Shown here: in pieces, positions 8,066 through 18,659 of the stretch | Layout: the number at the start of each line of letters is the position of its first letter | Position numbering within the stretch: position 1 is the stretch's first letter | Source of the DNA: Burkholderia sp. HI2500 | GTDB lineage: Bacteria; Pseudomonadota; Gammaproteobacteria; Burkholderiales; Burkholderiaceae | Direction: 5' to 3' | Length of the DNA stretch: 64,000 bases | Assembly (NCBI RefSeq): GCF_002223055.1 | Contig: NZ_NKFL01000006.1 | Location: 992,001-1,056,000 of the forward strand | Position numbers and translations under genes: made by a program | Notes under the pieces: generated by a model | Databases searched by the model: none | What the model was told of the DNA's origin: nothing | What the model saw: only the letters and a program-made list of their open reading frames with translations

Positions 8066-8728
8066 ATGCGACAAGCGCTACTCGAGCTAATTCAACGGAT
8101 GACAGATCGTCAGGACTTCGTTAGCTCGGACGATTCCATCTCTTGGCAGGCACATCGCGAAGCGGAACTGCTTGGCGACATGTCTCTGGTTGATGAACTC
8201 GATGTATTCCTCGGCCAGAAGCCCAAAAAGGAGCAGCGGTCTGCAGCGTACTTCATCATCGGCAAGATCGGAAAGAACTGTCTCAGCGGCGAGTGCGCGG
8301 TACGCCTGATCGAATACTCGTCCAGAGAGCCGGACAAGTATGCGCTGGCAAGTCTCCTTGATCGGCTTGCTGACATCCCGAAGCCGGGAGGCGTCGATGT
8401 CCGGCCCCTGTTTCCACTTCTCAAGGACAAGCGCTGGCTCGTGAGGCATTCCGCAATACGGTCACTCAATGGTTGCGCAAACCCCCAGGCTGAAGACGAG
8501 TTGCTGGAGATTCTCGCGACCACTTCAGATCCCTACGACGTCATCTACTGTCAATCCACGCTCAACCGGATTGGCACGTGCAAAGCGTTGCCTGCCATCA
8601 CGCAGAATCTAAAGTCGCGCAAGCGCGATGTGAAGATTTCGGCTCAGGCGGCGATAGAAGCGATCCAGGCACGTGACGGCCAGCCTGTCGCGGACGCCGC
8701 CGATGGATCTGCTCCTCCTCGACGGTAA
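8066..8728 (+). CDS. HEAT-repeat protein of unknown role
   Basis: This 220-residue protein is built of alpha-helical repeats. Segments such as 'DKRWLVRHSAIRSLNGC' (residues ~121-137) and 'RKRDVKISAQAAIEAIQ' match HEAT/PBS-lyase-type repeats, and the remaining helices fit the same pattern. It has no signal peptide, membrane segment or catalytic motif. Base composition is visibly lower in GC than the flanking SDR genes, with A/T-ending codons (AAA, AAT, TCT) that are rare elsewhere in the window, so recent acquisition is likely. Stand-alone HEAT proteins of this size occur as immunity proteins of polymorphic toxins, but no toxin gene is adjacent. A GTG directly before the ATG is a possible alternative start. 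Confidence 0.72.
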   Translation: MRQALLELIQRMTDRQDFVSSDDSISWQAHREAELLGDMSLVDELDVFLGQKPKKEQRSAAYFIIGKIGKNCLSGECAVRLIEYSSREPDKYALASLLDRLADIPKPGGVDVRPLFPLLKDKRWLVRHSAIRSLNGCANPQAEDELLEILATTSDPYDVIYCQSTLNRIGTCKALPAITQNLKSRKRDVKISAQAAIEAIQARDGQPVADAADGSAPPRR

Positions 8729-8959
8729 CGACAGGTGATTCAATGAACGTTGCGAAACGATGTGATCATCTATTGCGGCGGGCACCCGAATCCGTTCGCG
8801 TCCGGTAGTACTCGCCAGCATTCAGGCGTTCGCCGCAGTGCCCCACGTTCAACTATCGATTGGAGCGAGCCGTTGTGTGTTGGCGACGCTCCTCCGGCTC
8901 AAAATGGAACACGGCAGTCAATCGGGAATAGGGCGACCGCACCGTGCGATCACTCCAGC

Positions 8960-9676
8960 TCACCCCCGCACCGCCTTCACCACATACTGACTCGTCGGCA
9001 CCACATCGATCTTGTCGAAGTCAATGAAGCGCCCGCAGCTGTCCATCATCTCCGCTACATTCCGCTGAAACTTCTCGTCATCACCGACCGCATCGAAGAA
9101 CGCATGCGGATCGGTCATCGCCGCAGCGGGGAAGCATTCCTCGACGATCGCGTCGTACCCCGGCGCCGCATGCGTGAGCGCGCGCACGACGACGTTCTGC
9201 ACGTACAGGAAGTTGTCCTGCGTATCGATCGCGACGCGCGTGTGATGCCCGTGCCACACGTCTAGCCACGCTTCGTGCGTCAGCCGAGGCGGCCGCTTCA
9301 AAAACGCGAGCTGCGAAAAACCCGTCGTCCGCTCGCCCGGTCGCGCCGGAAAGCGCGTATTCGGAATCGGCTGCGACTCGGTGACGAGATACGCCGCCAT
9401 GTGCGGGACCACGGCGCGCACCGCGTCGTCGAACGGCTGGCGGAACATCGCATTCGCGCTATCGACCCACACCGCGACGATCCCGTCGATGCCCGGGTGC
9501 GTGTTGGTCTGCTTCAGGCCGGCGGCCGGCGCGACATCCGCATCGGCGACGTTCACCTGCACGCCGTGCGCACCGAGCGACAGCAGCTTGTCGGCTAGCT
9601 GCGCGCGCACCGTGCGGCTCCACTGATCGGGCGCGGCCTGCGTATCGCGCCACAACACGTAAATGACTTTCTCCAT
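8960..9676 (-). CDS. EthD-domain protein (dimeric alpha-beta barrel)
   Basis: This 238-residue protein starts at the ATG at 9676, preceded by GGAGCCGGAGCA; a longer frame lacks a ribosome binding site. Two ferredoxin-like halves are visible. The first begins 'MEKVIYVLW'. The second contains 'FLKRPPRLTHEAWLDVWHGHH', the signature of EthD proteins in ring-degrading pathways. It is second in a two-gene minus-strand unit behind a SnoaL-like protein (51 bp gap). EthD-like proteins have been assigned auxiliary, cyclase or decarboxylase roles. The presence of both EthD and Dabb members near many SDRs supports a common multi-step pathway of unknown substrate. Confidence 0.82.
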   Translation of the reverse strand: MEKVIYVLWRDTQAAPDQWSRTVRAQLADKLLSLGAHGVQVNVADADVAPAAGLKQTNTHPGIDGIVAVWVDSANAMFRQPFDDAVRAVVPHMAAYLVTESQPIPNTRFPARPGERTTGFSQLAFLKRPPRLTHEAWLDVWHGHHTRVAIDTQDNFLYVQNVVVRALTHAAPGYDAIVEECFPAAAMTDPHAFFDAVGDDEKFQRNVAEMMDSCGRFIDFDKIDVVPTSQYVVKAVRG

Positions 9677-9727
9677 TGCTCCGGCTCCAGAGGGAAATGA
9701 CAGGATCGGCGGCATCGCCGCCGGGAT

Positions 9728-10240
9728 TCAGGAAGCGGCTTCAGTCGACCCGGCCGTCTGATGCGCGCCCGGTGCGAACCGGTTCGCGGTCAGCGTGAAC
9801 GACGGCGGAATCGGTGACGTAACGGTTTCGAACAGCCGCTCGTGGCGTGTCGCGTGAATGCGCCACACACCATCGCGTTTCACGTACTGGTCGTCGTAGA
9901 ACGCGGTGCCGTGCAGCAGGTAGTCATCCTCAAGATTGATCGCGTGATCCTCGAGAAACCACACGCCGCACGCGTGATCGGCCGAGACCAGCGTGAGCTC
10001 GGGGTGATGGCCGTGATGCATCGTCAGGAAGGTCGGCTTGCCGATCAGCGCGCGCAGGCTCGACACGAACGCGTCGCGGCCGTCGTACGCATAGCGGCCG
10101 CCATACAGCCGCGCCTCGCAGTCTTCGGTCAGGCAATCCGCGAGCAGCGCCCAGTCGTGCGTGTCGACCGCGCGGAAATACCGGTACTTCAGCTGTCGGA
10201 TCTGCTCGTACTCGTGGAGCGTGCGGGTCGTGTCGTCCAT
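9728..10240 (-). CDS. SnoaL/NTF2-like protein
   Basis: This 170-residue cone-shaped NTF2-fold protein shows the usual N-terminal helix 'EQIRQLKYRYFRAVDTHDWALLADCLTED' followed by a curved sheet. Members include ketosteroid isomerases, polyketide cyclases, dehydratases and ring-hydroxylase small subunits. The His-rich 'MHHGHHPEL' segment lies in the predicted active-site cavity. It is transcribed divergently from a second SnoaL-like gene at 10453, with a 212-bp shared control region. The reaction is probably an isomerisation or dehydration in the SDR pathway. This is deduced from fold and context only. Confidence 0.83.
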   Translation of the reverse strand: MDDTTRTLHEYEQIRQLKYRYFRAVDTHDWALLADCLTEDCEARLYGGRYAYDGRDAFVSSLRALIGKPTFLTMHHGHHPELTLVSADHACGVWFLEDHAINLEDDYLLHGTAFYDDQYVKRDGVWRIHATRHERLFETVTSPIPPSFTLTANRFAPGAHQTAGSTEAAS

Positions 10241-10452
10241 CGCCGGGTCTCGTGGTGGTGTCGTTCGATGGTAGGAACGAAGCCGCCTGCATCACATCGT
10301 CTGTTCGGACGAATGCTGCGGACACGCTCAAACAGCGCTGCCGAAACGAATCGTGGATTTCATCCGAACGGGTGATGGCCGACCCATCGCGCGGCGGTAA
10401 CGTGGCATCGACGCGGCCTTCGAACCGCGCCGGCACGAAACAAGGAGACAGG
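10241..10452. promoter_or_regulatory. Divergent control region of two SnoaL-like operons
   Basis: This 212-bp spacer separates divergent SnoaL-like genes. It carries a TCGTTC-N8-GAACGA inverted repeat (10261-10280) and scattered GTTCGGA / TCCGAAC half-sites (around 10303 and 10370), which look like a regulator-binding region. No regulator gene lies immediately next to it. Promoter boxes are not clear by eye. Confidence 0.4.
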
Positions 10453-10953
10453 ATGACCCTCATCGAATCGCTGGAAGCGCGCGTGCGCCGGCTCGAGGAC
10501 GCCGACGCAATCCGCCGGCTGAAGGCGCGCTACTTCACCTGCTGCGACCGCAAGGATCCGGAAGGGATGCGCGACTGCTTCGCGCCCGGCCCCGTGCAGA
10601 TCGACTACGGCCGGATCGGTACGTTCGATACACGCGACGCGCTCGTCGACGTCTTCGCGCAACTCGGCTGCCATCCGCACATCGTCGAGATGCACCACGG
10701 CGTGAATCCCGAGATCGATGTGCTCGACGCGACGCATGCACGCGGCACGTGGGGCCTGCACTACCAGATGATCGACACGAACGCGCGCACGCTCACGCAG
10801 CTCGGCGCGTACTACGACGACGAATACCGGAAGGTCGGCGGCGAATGGAAGATCGCGGGCACGCGCTGCGTCGTCACGTCGACGCTGTCGGCCCGCTACG
10901 AAGGCGATGCGCCGGGCGTGCTGTTCGCCGGCGCGCAGCCGCCGGCCGCCTGA
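10453..10953 (+). CDS. SnoaL/NTF2-like protein
   Basis: This is a 166-residue NTF2-fold protein. The ATG at 10453 follows GGAGACAGG; the frame is open 67 codons further upstream but that part overlaps the control region. The helix 'ADAIRRLKARYFTCCDRKDPEGMRDCF' and the cavity segment 'VEMHHGVNPEIDV' resemble the divergent SnoaL protein. It opens a plus-strand operon with three SDRs (gaps 55, 9 and 107 bp). The likely role is a small isomerase, dehydratase or cyclase working with these SDRs. Confidence 0.84.
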   Translation: MTLIESLEARVRRLEDADAIRRLKARYFTCCDRKDPEGMRDCFAPGPVQIDYGRIGTFDTRDALVDVFAQLGCHPHIVEMHHGVNPEIDVLDATHARGTWGLHYQMIDTNARTLTQLGAYYDDEYRKVGGEWKIAGTRCVVTSTLSARYEGDAPGVLFAGAQPPAA

Positions 10954-11008
10954 CGCACGCGAACGCCATCCACGTGGCGCCCAGCACATTCCACAGGAGA
11001 CATCGAAC

Positions 11009-11875
11009 ATGACACAGAACCACGATGCGCCGGTCGCCGTCGTGACGGGCGCATCGCGCGGCGCGGGCAAGGGCATCGCGCGCGCGCTCGGCGCGGCCGG
11101 CATGACCGTCTATGTAACGGGCCGCTCGCAGAATGAAGGCGATGCGCCGCTGCCCGGCACGATCCACGAGACCGCACGCGAGATCGATGCGCTCGGCGGG
11201 CGCGGGATCGCGGTGGCCTGCGACCACGCGGACGATGCACAGGTGCAGGCGCTGTTCGAGCGTGTCGAACGCGAAAGTGGGCGGCTCGACATGCTCGTGA
11301 ACAACGCGACCTACCTGCACGATCAGCTGATCCTGCCGGGCCCGTTCTGGGAGAAGTCGCTCGATCTCGTCAACATCCTCGATGTCGGGCTGCGCTCGGC
11401 CTATGTCGCGAGCTGGCACGCGGCGCGGCTGATGGCGCGGCGCCGCAGCGGGCTGATCGCGTTCACGTCGTCGTTCGGCGCGAGCTGCTACATGCACGGC
11501 GCGGCGTACGGCGCGCAGAAGTCCGGCGTCGACAAGTTCGCGAAGGACATGGCCGTCGACCTGAAGCCGTTCGACGTCGCGGCCGTGTCGATCTGGATGG
11601 GCCCGCTGCGCACCGAGCGCACGACGCGCGTGTGGGAAGAACACCCGGAGCTGTACAAGGAATTCTCGCTCGTCGCGGAAAGCCCCGAATTCACGGGCCG
11701 CGTGATTCACGCGATCCACGGCGATCCGCAGCGCATGGCGCTGTCGGGGCAGGTGCTCGTCGGCGCGGAAGCCGCGCTGCGGTACGGCATCGCCGATCTC
11801 GACGGCAAGCAGCCGCCTTCTTACCGCGAACTGCTCGGCGGGCCCGTGCAGGCGCATCCGGCGATCGTCGCCTGA
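11009..11875 (+). CDS. DHRS1-like short-chain dehydrogenase/reductase
   Basis: This 288-residue SDR has TGASRGAG (13-20), NNA (98-100), serines 154/155, Y167 and K171. Two features recall the DHRS1 subfamily, whose characterised mammalian member reduces steroids and other carbonyls: the long insertion after NNA ('TYLHDQLILPGPFWEKSLDLVNILDVGLRS') and the 'VSIWMGPLRTERT' loop. The C-terminal ~40 residues extend beyond a minimal SDR. The ATG at 11009 follows CAGGAGACATCGAAC. It lies 55 bp after the SnoaL-like gene and 9 bp before the next SDR, so it is in the same operon. Confidence 0.88.
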   Translation: MTQNHDAPVAVVTGASRGAGKGIARALGAAGMTVYVTGRSQNEGDAPLPGTIHETAREIDALGGRGIAVACDHADDAQVQALFERVERESGRLDMLVNNATYLHDQLILPGPFWEKSLDLVNILDVGLRSAYVASWHAARLMARRRSGLIAFTSSFGASCYMHGAAYGAQKSGVDKFAKDMAVDLKPFDVAAVSIWMGPLRTERTTRVWEEHPELYKEFSLVAESPEFTGRVIHAIHGDPQRMALSGQVLVGAEAALRYGIADLDGKQPPSYRELLGGPVQAHPAIVA

Positions 11876-11884
11876 GGAGCACGC

Positions 11885-12640
11885 ATGGGCATCCTGACAG
11901 GCAAGGTCGCGCTCGTGACGGGCGCGGGGCAGGGCGTCGGCCAGGGCGTCGCGCAGGCGCTCGCGGCGGAAGGGGCGCACGTCGCGGTGGTCGGTCGCAC
12001 CCTCGACAAGCTGCTCGCGACCTGCGAGGCGATTCGTGCACGCGGCGGCGTGGCCGAGCCGTTCGTGTGCGACGTGATGGATGCGACGCAGATCGAGCAA
12101 TGCGTCGACAACGTCGTCGCGCGGTTCGGTGGCGTGCAGATCCTGATCAACAACGCGCAGGTCGTGCCGCTCGGCCGCCTGCTCGACGTGACCGACGCGA
12201 GTTTCCTGGCGGGGCTCGAATCGGGGCCGATCGCGACGTTGCGCATGATGCGCGCGTGCCATCCGCATCTGAAGGGCGACGGCGTGATCGTCAATTTCGC
12301 GTCGTCGGCCGCGGTGCGCTGGGATGCGTCGGGCTACGGCGCGTATGCGGCGACCAAGGAGGCGATTCGTGCGCTGACGCGCGCGGCGGCCTGCGAATGG
12401 GGCGTGGACGGCATCCGCGTGAACGCGGTCGCGCCGCACGCGTTGTCGCCGGGCCTGAAAGGCTGGGTCGACGCAAATCCGCAGGAAGCCGCGGCGTTTT
12501 TTCGCACGATTCCGCTTGGCCGCGTCGGCGACTGCGAGCAGGACATCGGGCGCGCGATCGTGTTTCTGGCGAGCCGCGATGCCGCCTACCTGACGGGCGC
12601 GACGCTGCCGCTCGACGGCGGGCAGGCTTACTGGGGCTGA
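11885..12640 (+). CDS. Short-chain dehydrogenase/reductase (SDR)
   Basis: This 251-residue classical SDR has TGAGQGVG (12-19), serines 140/141, Y154 and K158. The usual NNAG is NNAQ here (89-92), a tolerated variation. 'VVGRTLDK' after strand 2 suggests NADP preference. The sequence ends in the standard 'TLPLDGGQAYWG'. It begins 9 bp after the previous SDR stop with GAGGAGCACGC as ribosome binding site, so it is translationally linked. The substrate is unknown; the run of three different SDRs suggests successive alcohol/ketone steps. Confidence 0.89.
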   Translation: MGILTGKVALVTGAGQGVGQGVAQALAAEGAHVAVVGRTLDKLLATCEAIRARGGVAEPFVCDVMDATQIEQCVDNVVARFGGVQILINNAQVVPLGRLLDVTDASFLAGLESGPIATLRMMRACHPHLKGDGVIVNFASSAAVRWDASGYGAYAATKEAIRALTRAAACEWGVDGIRVNAVAPHALSPGLKGWVDANPQEAAAFFRTIPLGRVGDCEQDIGRAIVFLASRDAAYLTGATLPLDGGQAYWG

Positions 12641-12747
12641 CGGCGGGGGCCGACGGCGCGCGGTGCTTGCCGCGTGCCAATCACGAACCGGCGAGCATGC
12701 GCACTTGCGCGCGGCAGCCGGCAAACCGGAATCGAAGCGAGGACGAC

Positions 12748-13524
12748 ATGGGTCGACTGGAAGGAAAGGTAGCGATCGTCACGGGTGGTGCGCGTGGCAT
12801 GGGCGCGGCAACGTGCAGGCTGTTCGTCGAGGAAGGCGCGCGCGTCGTGATCGGCGACGTACTCGACGCGGAGGGCGAAGCGCTCGCGCGCGAGCTCGGC
12901 GACGCGGCGCGCTTCATGCGGCTCGACGTCGCCGACGAAGCGAGCTGGGTGCGCGTGACCGAAGCGACGATGGAGCAGTTCGGCCGGATCGACGTACTGG
13001 TCAACAATGCAGCCGTGCTGACGTTCGGCGGCATCACGGAGCTGTCGAAACGCGAATTCGAGCGCGCGGTGTCGATCAACCTCGTCGGGACGTTCGTCGG
13101 CATCCGGACCATCGCGCCGCGCATGATCGCGCAGAAGAGCGGGTCGATCGTCAACATCTCGTCGGTGGACGGGCTGCGCGGCGTGAACGCGCTGGCCGCG
13201 TACGTGTCGAGCAAGTGGGGCGTGCGCGGGCTGACGAAGGTCGCGGCGCTCGAACTCGGCCATCAGGGCGTGCGCGTGAATTCGATCCATCCGGGCGGCG
13301 TGAACACCGCGATGTCGAACCCGACCGGCGCGCCGCTCGAGGAAATCAACCAGCACTATGCGAACGTGCCGCTGCAACGCGTCGGCCTGCCCGACGAAAT
13401 CGCGCGCGCGACGCTGTTCCTCGCGAGCGACGAAGCGTCGTACTGCAACGGCGCCGAGCTGGCCGTCGACGGCGGGATGGCGGCAGGCGCGTATTACCCC
13501 GGATTGCCCGGCGCGCCGTTTTGA
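12748..13524 (+). CDS. Short-chain dehydrogenase/reductase (hydroxysteroid-dehydrogenase-like)
   Basis: This 258-residue SDR has TGGARGMG (12-19), D37 (NAD-type), NNAA (86-89), S138/S139, Y152 and K156. The whole sequence resembles bacterial 3-alpha/20-beta-hydroxysteroid dehydrogenases ('GRLEGKVAIVTGGARGMGAA', 'SIHPGGVNT'). The start at 12748 follows a GAGGACGAC ribosome binding site; a very long open frame upstream overlaps two other SDRs and is spurious. It is the last gene of the SnoaL-SDR-SDR-SDR operon. The likeness to steroid enzymes fits the ketosteroid-dehydrogenase-like flavoprotein at 20880, but cyclic terpenoid substrates are equally possible. Confidence 0.89.
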   Translation: MGRLEGKVAIVTGGARGMGAATCRLFVEEGARVVIGDVLDAEGEALARELGDAARFMRLDVADEASWVRVTEATMEQFGRIDVLVNNAAVLTFGGITELSKREFERAVSINLVGTFVGIRTIAPRMIAQKSGSIVNISSVDGLRGVNALAAYVSSKWGVRGLTKVAALELGHQGVRVNSIHPGGVNTAMSNPTGAPLEEINQHYANVPLQRVGLPDEIARATLFLASDEASYCNGAELAVDGGMAAGAYYPGLPGAPF

Positions 13525-14049
13525 GCAGGGGTGCCTGCGACCCGCTCACGTCAGATGTTTGTGTACGCAACCTAATTCAGGGTTTGCCTGAGTAGCGAAA
13601 ACGTGAATTCGCCCGGCCCGCGCTCGCGTGGGCCCCACGCGGGAGCGGTGCGGCAATTTTGCCGCTTCCGCGAAACCCTTGCCGGACGGCCGTCCTGGCC
13701 GTTTCGTCCCCAAAGCGCGCGCCATGGCGCTGTAAAAAGCACGCACATGCAACCGGCGTGCCGGCGCGCCGACATAGTTGTTTCTTGTTGCAACGCAACG
13801 TTTGCCGAATAACGGCGATGGTATGCTGGCCGTCATGGAGTTGTACGGCAGGTTGCTTGTATGGCGAAACTCGCGTTCGCAATTACTAAAGAGACATCAC
13901 CTTCTCTCGCACGCATCGCGGCATCGACGCGCGCTCCGCTCGCGCGTCCCGTCCTGCGCGCCGCCGCACCCTGCGCTCCAATCGCATACCCCATCTCGCG
14001 GGCTCGCCCCGCAACCCCCATCCCCGCCCAATAATCTGGAGACATCCTC
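13525..14049. other. Intergenic leader region upstream of pckG
   Basis: This stretch of 525 bp has no convincing gene. A hairpin GCGGCAA-TT-TTGCCGC lies at 13650-13665. An extended -10-like TGGTATGCT is at 13819-13827 with only a poor -35, and AT-rich DNA surrounds it. A long transcribed leader for pckG is plausible. The overlapping short frames here disagree with the codon bias of real genes. Confidence 0.45.
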
Positions 14050-15915
<1,866 letters not shown>

Positions 15916-15941
15916 CGGATCGCATTCGCGTAGTCATCCTG

Positions 15942-15985
15942 ACGTCCCGCCGCCGGCCTGCATCGCCGGCGGCGGGACGTTTTTG
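15942..15985 (+). terminator. Rho-independent terminator of pckG
   Basis: A perfect 16-bp stem (arms 15942-15957 and 15965-15980, beginning ACGTCCCGCC) with a 7-nt loop is followed by TTTTT. It lies 27 bases after the pckG stop and faces the convergent epimerase gene. Confidence 0.93.
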
Positions 15986-16019
15986 CATCGGCTCCGCACA
16001 CGCGCCGTTCGCCGTTCGC

Positions 16020-16928
16020 TTACTGCGCGCGGCAATGCGCGACGACCTCGTCCACCGCGCGCTGCACGTCGCCGCGCCGGTAGCGCAGCAGCGCGCTGTC
16101 GGCCGGATCGGGCTCGTACGACACGACGTTGCCGCGCCCCGTGTAGATCGCCATGTCGGGCAGCAGCGGATGCTCCTGGTCGAGCGACGGCACGTCCTGC
16201 GGATTGCCGGCCGCGCGGAAGAAGGCCGCGAAGTAATCGGCGAAGCTGAGATTCTCGTCGCCGACGAGGTAGGCCTTGCCCGCTTCGCCGCGCTGCAATG
16301 CGCCCCAGATCGCTTCCGACAGCGATTGCGTCGAGATGAAATTGCTGCCGCCGGCCGGCCCGAACACGGGCAGCCCCGCGAACCGGCCCTGCGCGTAGCC
16401 CGCGTACGCCGCGAACATCTCGTTGCGCAGCCCCGGCACCGACCCGACGACGAACGGCGCGTTGACGCTGCACACGGCGAACGACGGCGTCGCGAGCGCG
16501 CGTACGCGTTCGTCGGCGAGATGGCGCGAGCGCACGTACGGCACCGTGTCGACGAGCGCCGGCGCGACCTGCGGATAGAAGCTGCCGACCAGCACCGCAC
16601 GCTTAACGCCTGCCTCGCGCGCCAGCGCGAAGAAGCGCGGCACAGCGTCGACGTTCGCGCGTTCCCAGTGCGCGGCTTCGTCGGTGCCGGGCGGCAGGTG
16701 GCGGATGTCGTTGCCGGCCGCGAACACCACCGCGTCGAACGGTGCGAGGTCGTCGCGCGTGAAGTTGCCGGCCACGTAGTCGCGCAGCAGCACGTCGAAC
16801 CGCGCGAGCGCGCTGCCGGGTGCGGGCGGCTTGCGCGCGGCGAGCGTGACGGGGTTGCCCTGCGCGTGCAGGTGCAGCGCGGCATGGCCGCCGATGAGGC
16901 CGGTGCCGCCGACGATCAGGATCTTCAT
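16020..16928 (-). CDS. NAD-dependent epimerase/dehydratase-like protein (extended or atypical SDR)
   Basis: This 302-residue protein begins with the dinucleotide motif 'MKILIVGGTGLIGGHAA' (GGTGLIGG 8-15), typical of extended and atypical SDRs. The region after residue 110 shows 'GSFYPQ' where a YxxxK would be expected, so the catalytic pattern is altered and resembles the NmrA-like or SDR_a group. The ATG at 16928 follows GGAGACATC; a longer frame is spurious. It is the last gene of a five-gene minus-strand operon (SnoaL, three SDRs, this gene). It may reduce or epimerise a carbonyl intermediate, or be a non-classical oxidoreductase. Confidence 0.82.
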   Translation of the reverse strand: MKILIVGGTGLIGGHAALHLHAQGNPVTLAARKPPAPGSALARFDVLLRDYVAGNFTRDDLAPFDAVVFAAGNDIRHLPPGTDEAAHWERANVDAVPRFFALAREAGVKRAVLVGSFYPQVAPALVDTVPYVRSRHLADERVRALATPSFAVCSVNAPFVVGSVPGLRNEMFAAYAGYAQGRFAGLPVFGPAGGSNFISTQSLSEAIWGALQRGEAGKAYLVGDENLSFADYFAAFFRAAGNPQDVPSLDQEHPLLPDMAIYTGRGNVVSYEPDPADSALLRYRRGDVQRAVDEVVAHCRAQ

Positions 16929-16986
16929 GATGTCTCCGAAAGCGGCGCCATTTCGCCGCGTGAAATGAACAGGCGAGCGGTGCCGC

Positions 16987-17823
16987 TCAGAAATTGAAGC
17001 CGTTGCCCGTGACGACGGGCAGGTTGGTCCAGAAGCCGTTCGGGTCGCGATACCAGCCGGCCGCCGCGAGCGCGCCGCCGTCGACATGCAGCGTCGTGCC
17101 GGTGACCCAGGCAGCGAGCGGGCTCGCGAGGAACAGCGCGGCGCCCGCGATATCGCCGGCCGCGCCGAAGCGCCCGAGCGGGATCCAGCGCGGGATATGG
17201 CCGTGATGCTCGGCCGCGACCATCGCGCTGACGGGCACCTGCGGCGTCTCGGTGGTTTCGGGGGCGATCTGGTTCACACGAATGCCGGCCGGCCCGAGTT
17301 CGAGAGCAAGGCTCTTCGTGAAGCCGGTCAGCGCGGCCTTGAACGACGCGTACACGGTGCAGTTCGGAATCGCTCGAAAGCCTTCGATCGACGACACGCC
17401 GACGATGCTGCTGCCCGCGCCGCGCTTGCGCAGCAACGGCAGCATCGCGCGCGTGACGATGAAGACCTGGCGCAGGTTCACGTCGAACAGCCGTGCGATG
17501 TCGTCGTCGATGCAGTCGTCGAACGGTTTCGCGATCTGCAGGAAATCGCCGACATTGTTGACGAGTACGTCGAGGCCGCCGAAGCGTGCATCGACGGTGC
17601 GCGCGAATGCTTCGACCTCGTCGCGGCGCGTGACGTCCACGGTGCCGACGAGCGCATCGACGCCCGCCGCTTCGAGTGCCTGGCGCACGTCCTGCGCGCG
17701 GGTCGGGTCGATCTCGGCTACCGCGACGCGCGCGCCGGTCGCGCCGAACGCTTCCGCGCACGCACGGCCGATGCCCGCGCCGCCGCCGGTGACCAGCACG
17801 GTCTTGCCGGTGAATGAAATCAT
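16987..17823 (-). CDS. Short-chain dehydrogenase/reductase (SDR)
   Basis: This 278-residue SDR has TGGGAGIG (12-19), NNVG (89-92), S144/S145, Y158 and K162. 'VAEIDP' after strand 2 suggests NAD. A 25-residue C-terminal extension rich in Gly, Asn and Trp ('WYRDPNGFWTNLPVVTGNGF') is unusual for the family and may cover the active site. The ATG at 17823 is 37 bp after the preceding SDR stop. It belongs to the five-gene minus-strand operon. The substrate is unknown. Confidence 0.88.
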   Translation of the reverse strand: MISFTGKTVLVTGGGAGIGRACAEAFGATGARVAVAEIDPTRAQDVRQALEAAGVDALVGTVDVTRRDEVEAFARTVDARFGGLDVLVNNVGDFLQIAKPFDDCIDDDIARLFDVNLRQVFIVTRAMLPLLRKRGAGSSIVGVSSIEGFRAIPNCTVYASFKAALTGFTKSLALELGPAGIRVNQIAPETTETPQVPVSAMVAAEHHGHIPRWIPLGRFGAAGDIAGAALFLASPLAAWVTGTTLHVDGGALAAAGWYRDPNGFWTNLPVVTGNGFNF

Positions 17824-17860
17824 CGATGGACTCCTTTGAACGGGAAAGCAATGAGCCGCG

Positions 17861-18619
17861 TCACAGCGACGACACCAGTTGCGCGTTGTCGATCCGCAGC
17901 TCCGCACCGTTCACGAAACGCGATTCGTCGGACGCGAGGAACAGCACGAGATTCGCGACGTCTTGCGGGTCGCACATGCGCGCCATCGGATCGCTGCCGA
18001 TGCCGAGCGCGGCCGGGTCGAGATCGGGCATCAGCGCCTGCGTCATCGGCGTCCAGATGCCGTCCGGATGGATCGAGTTGCAGCGGATCCGGTAGCCGCT
18101 GCGCTTGCAGTGCACGGCGACGCTGCGCGCGAGCGCCGTCACCGCGCCTTTCGACCCGGTGTACGCGCACATCATCGGCAGCCCGCCGAGCGCGGCGACC
18201 GACGACATCATCACGATCGAGCCCGGCGTGTCGTTGCCCTTCATCGCGCCGATCGCGTACTGGCAGCCTAGGAAATAGCCATCGGCATTGGTACGCATCA
18301 CGCGCCGCCAGGTGTCGAGGCTCGTGTCCTCGATCGAGCCGACCGGGCAGATCGCCGCGTTGTTGACGAGCACGTCGAGGCGGCCGAAGCGGTCGAGCGT
18401 CGACGCGATCGCGTGCTGCCAACCGGCTTCGTCGGCGATGTCGTGGCGGACGAACAGCGCCGCGTCGCCGATCTCGCGGGCGAGCGCACGACCCGCGTCC
18501 TCGTCGATGTCGGTCAGCACGACACGCGCACCTTCCGCGGCGAGCAGCAGCGCATCCGCGCGGCCGACGCCGCTTGCCGCGCCGGTGACCAGCGCGACCT
18601 TGTTTGCGACTCGATTCAT
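17861..18619 (-). CDS. Short-chain dehydrogenase/reductase (SDR)
   Basis: This 252-residue classical SDR has TGAASGVG (12-19), D37 (NAD-type), NNAA (86-89), S139/S140, Y153 and K157. It is close in architecture to cyclohexanol and hydroxysteroid dehydrogenases ('NSIHPDGIWTPM' substrate loop). The start at 18619 follows AAAGGAATCCGAAC. The gene is third in the five-gene minus-strand operon, 40 bp after the upstream SDR and 37 bp before the next one. Confidence 0.89.
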   Translation of the reverse strand: MNRVANKVALVTGAASGVGRADALLLAAEGARVVLTDIDEDAGRALAREIGDAALFVRHDIADEAGWQHAIASTLDRFGRLDVLVNNAAICPVGSIEDTSLDTWRRVMRTNADGYFLGCQYAIGAMKGNDTPGSIVMMSSVAALGGLPMMCAYTGSKGAVTALARSVAVHCKRSGYRIRCNSIHPDGIWTPMTQALMPDLDPAALGIGSDPMARMCDPQDVANLVLFLASDESRFVNGAELRIDNAQLVSSL

Positions 18620-18659
18620 GTTCGTTCGGATTCCTTTGACGTTGAAAAAGGGCAGGCGC

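Noticed and set aside
13546..13889. Cluster of overlapping short frames before pckG
   Set aside because: The frames conflict on both strands, lack ribosome binding sites and fall in a leader-like region with hairpins.
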